Source of the DNA: Sphingobacterium multivorum
Lineage (GTDB): Bacteria > Bacteroidota > Bacteroidia > Sphingobacteriales > Sphingobacteriaceae
DNA: 64,000 bases
Reading direction: 5' to 3'
Assembly (NCBI RefSeq): GCF_039511225.1
Contig: NZ_CP154261.1
Location: 5,704,001-5,768,000, forward strand
Position numbers and translations under genes: made by a program
Shown here: piece after piece, positions 63,306-64,000 of the stretch
Position numbering within the stretch: position 1 is the first letter of the stretch
Layout of the letters: every line of letters begins with the position of its first letter
Notes under the pieces: model-generated
What the model was told of the DNA's origin: nothing
Seen by the model: only the letters and a program-made list of their open reading frames with translations
Database searches by the model: none

Positions 63306-63535
63306 TTAAAGCCTATACCATTTATGTTCCCTAGCCTCCTGAAAAGCGTAGTACATATCCAGTGTTATCCCCTTCAAAAGGATACAACCTAATCTAGTGG
63401 CCTTTCTCTTCAAAATTTCCAAGTCGCATCCCCTGTGCGAAGTAGGTCAGCTCAGCTTCGCTAAACAGCAAACCAGCATAAGGAAAGTAGAAACTTCCGG
63501 TTTACGCCATTAAGCACCGTCGCACTTCAAGCAAA
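63306..63535. other. Intergenic region with no recognised feature
   Basis: About 230 bp between the tRNA-Glu terminator and the terminator of the discoidin gene (the whole gap to the gene is about 330 bp). I see no ORF, repeat or promoter in it. Confidence 0.5.
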
Positions 63536-63564
63536 AAAGTCACTCCGGAAAATGGAGTGACTTT
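63536..63564 (-). terminator. Terminator of the discoidin-domain gene
   Basis: The stem AAAGTCACTCC/GGAGTGACTTT (63536-63546, 63554-63564) with a 7-nt loop and a T-run on the minus strand. Confidence 0.9.
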
Positions 63565-63629
63565 CAGATCTGCCAAATTGTATATTAGACTATACTTGAT
63601 GTTGTATTATAGCTAATTTCGGATGTATT

Positions 63630-64000
63630 TTATAATCCTTTGACATATACTTCTGCTATAGCAGATGAAGGCGGACGATTACTTGCTGTTACCGTACATT
63701 TTAAATAACGGGCTTTTGTCGTCGGAACATTCACGGCCAAAGTCGATTTGGGACTGTTTGTTCCGAAATCAATCTTCCCTATTGGAACATATGTTTTATT
63801 GTCATTACTAGTCGAAAACTCAACGACTTTTAAGTCATTATTCCATAACCTTCTTGTTAATTCAATCATCATCACATTATATTCCTTTCCAAAATCTATT
63901 ATGACATAATGCGGTAATGGGGGTTCTCCTCCCATCCAGACATTATGCCAGTAGGTATCGGGGTTCCCGTCCAATATATTTTCCTTTTCACCTCCGCCAA
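63630..64000 (-). CDS. Discoidin (F5/8 type C) domain protein, C-terminal fragment
   Basis: The last about 123 residues of a longer gene cut by the window edge. The reading frame stays open to base 64000 and upstream residues (GGGEKENILDGNPDTYWHN) continue the fold. The pattern DGNPDTYWHN, IDFGKEYNVMMIELTRR and ARYLKCTV is that of a galactose-binding-like F5/8 type C domain. Such C-terminal domains in Bacteroidota belong to secreted glycan-active or adhesin proteins; the catalytic part, if any, is outside the window. An apparent TTG start at 63974 is internal. Confidence 0.85.
   Translation of the reverse strand, partial: GGGEKENILDGNPDTYWHNVWMGGEPPLPHYVIIDFGKEYNVMMIELTRRLWNNDLKVVEFSTSNDNKTYVPIGKIDFGTNSPKSTLAVNVPTTKARYLKCTVTASNRPPSSAIAEVYVKGL

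Overview
This window is a chromosomal segment of a Bacteroidota bacterium, most likely Sphingobacteriaceae and close to Sphingobacterium. The pointers are a SusC/SusD pair with a DUF5689 lipoprotein, DUF4293 and DUF4369 proteins, AT-rich intergenic DNA with little Shine-Dalgarno signal, and many promoters of the Bacteroidota sigma-ABfr type (TTG, 19-21 nt, TAnnTTTG). The assignment is inferred from gene content and promoter style; no 16S gene is present. No CRISPR array, prophage, insertion sequence, rRNA or replication origin was seen.

Layout. 1-1300: end of a tRNA uridine hydroxylase (trhO) and a DUF937 protein. 1424-7795 (minus): a nutrient-uptake operon susC-susD-DUF5689. 8434-13395: trmB, fcl, a small envelope operon (YtxH, Holin-X-like, coiled-coil protein) and the YifB AAA ATPase. 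13392-17228 (minus): rsfS-ftsH-LUD-rhomboid, divergent from birA. 18202-20441: a DsbD split into a separate alpha-domain protein and a CcdA-thioredoxin protein. 20639-25878: pfkA, a lipoprotein, a TlpA-like thioredoxin and a LemA-TPM-TPM cluster. 26038-27714: a flavoprotein and tRNA-Gly(GCC). 28209-31850 (minus): sufBCD. 32183-40210: an Lrp/AsnC regulator with operator-like repeats, ung, a small TPR-like membrane protein, a secreted protein, a DUF4293 protein, a NeuD-like acyltransferase, truA with an ABC exporter, and murF.

40595-46919 (plus) is the main accessory block: uxaC, kdgK, eda, an ExuT-type transporter and a GapN-like aldehyde dehydrogenase, together a hexuronate-to-3-phosphoglycerate route lacking its two middle enzymes (uxuA/uxuB). 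47005-51583 (minus): a TonB-dependent receptor and a PadR-HAAS/PspC membrane-stress pair whose promoter carries a long palindrome. 51738-56000: VanZ-like protein, comF, rlmN, miaE and a luciferase-like oxidoreductase. 56034-59318 (minus): an MprF-like aminoacyl-phosphatidylglycerol synthase/flippase followed by a VirJ/AcvB-domain hydrolase, which resembles the proteobacterial lpiA-acvB pair. 59443-64000: glycosyltransferase, dcd-MBL hydrolase operon, a phosphopantetheinyl transferase, tRNA-Glu(TTC), and the 3' end of a discoidin-domain protein cut by the window edge.

The most notable non-coding signal is a nearly identical promoter of about 32 bp in front of three unrelated genes (fcl, the DUF4293 gene, murF). 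Other promoters place the -7 box 3-7 nt from the start codon, implying leaderless mRNAs (pfkA, ung, rlmN, the phosphopantetheinyl transferase gene).
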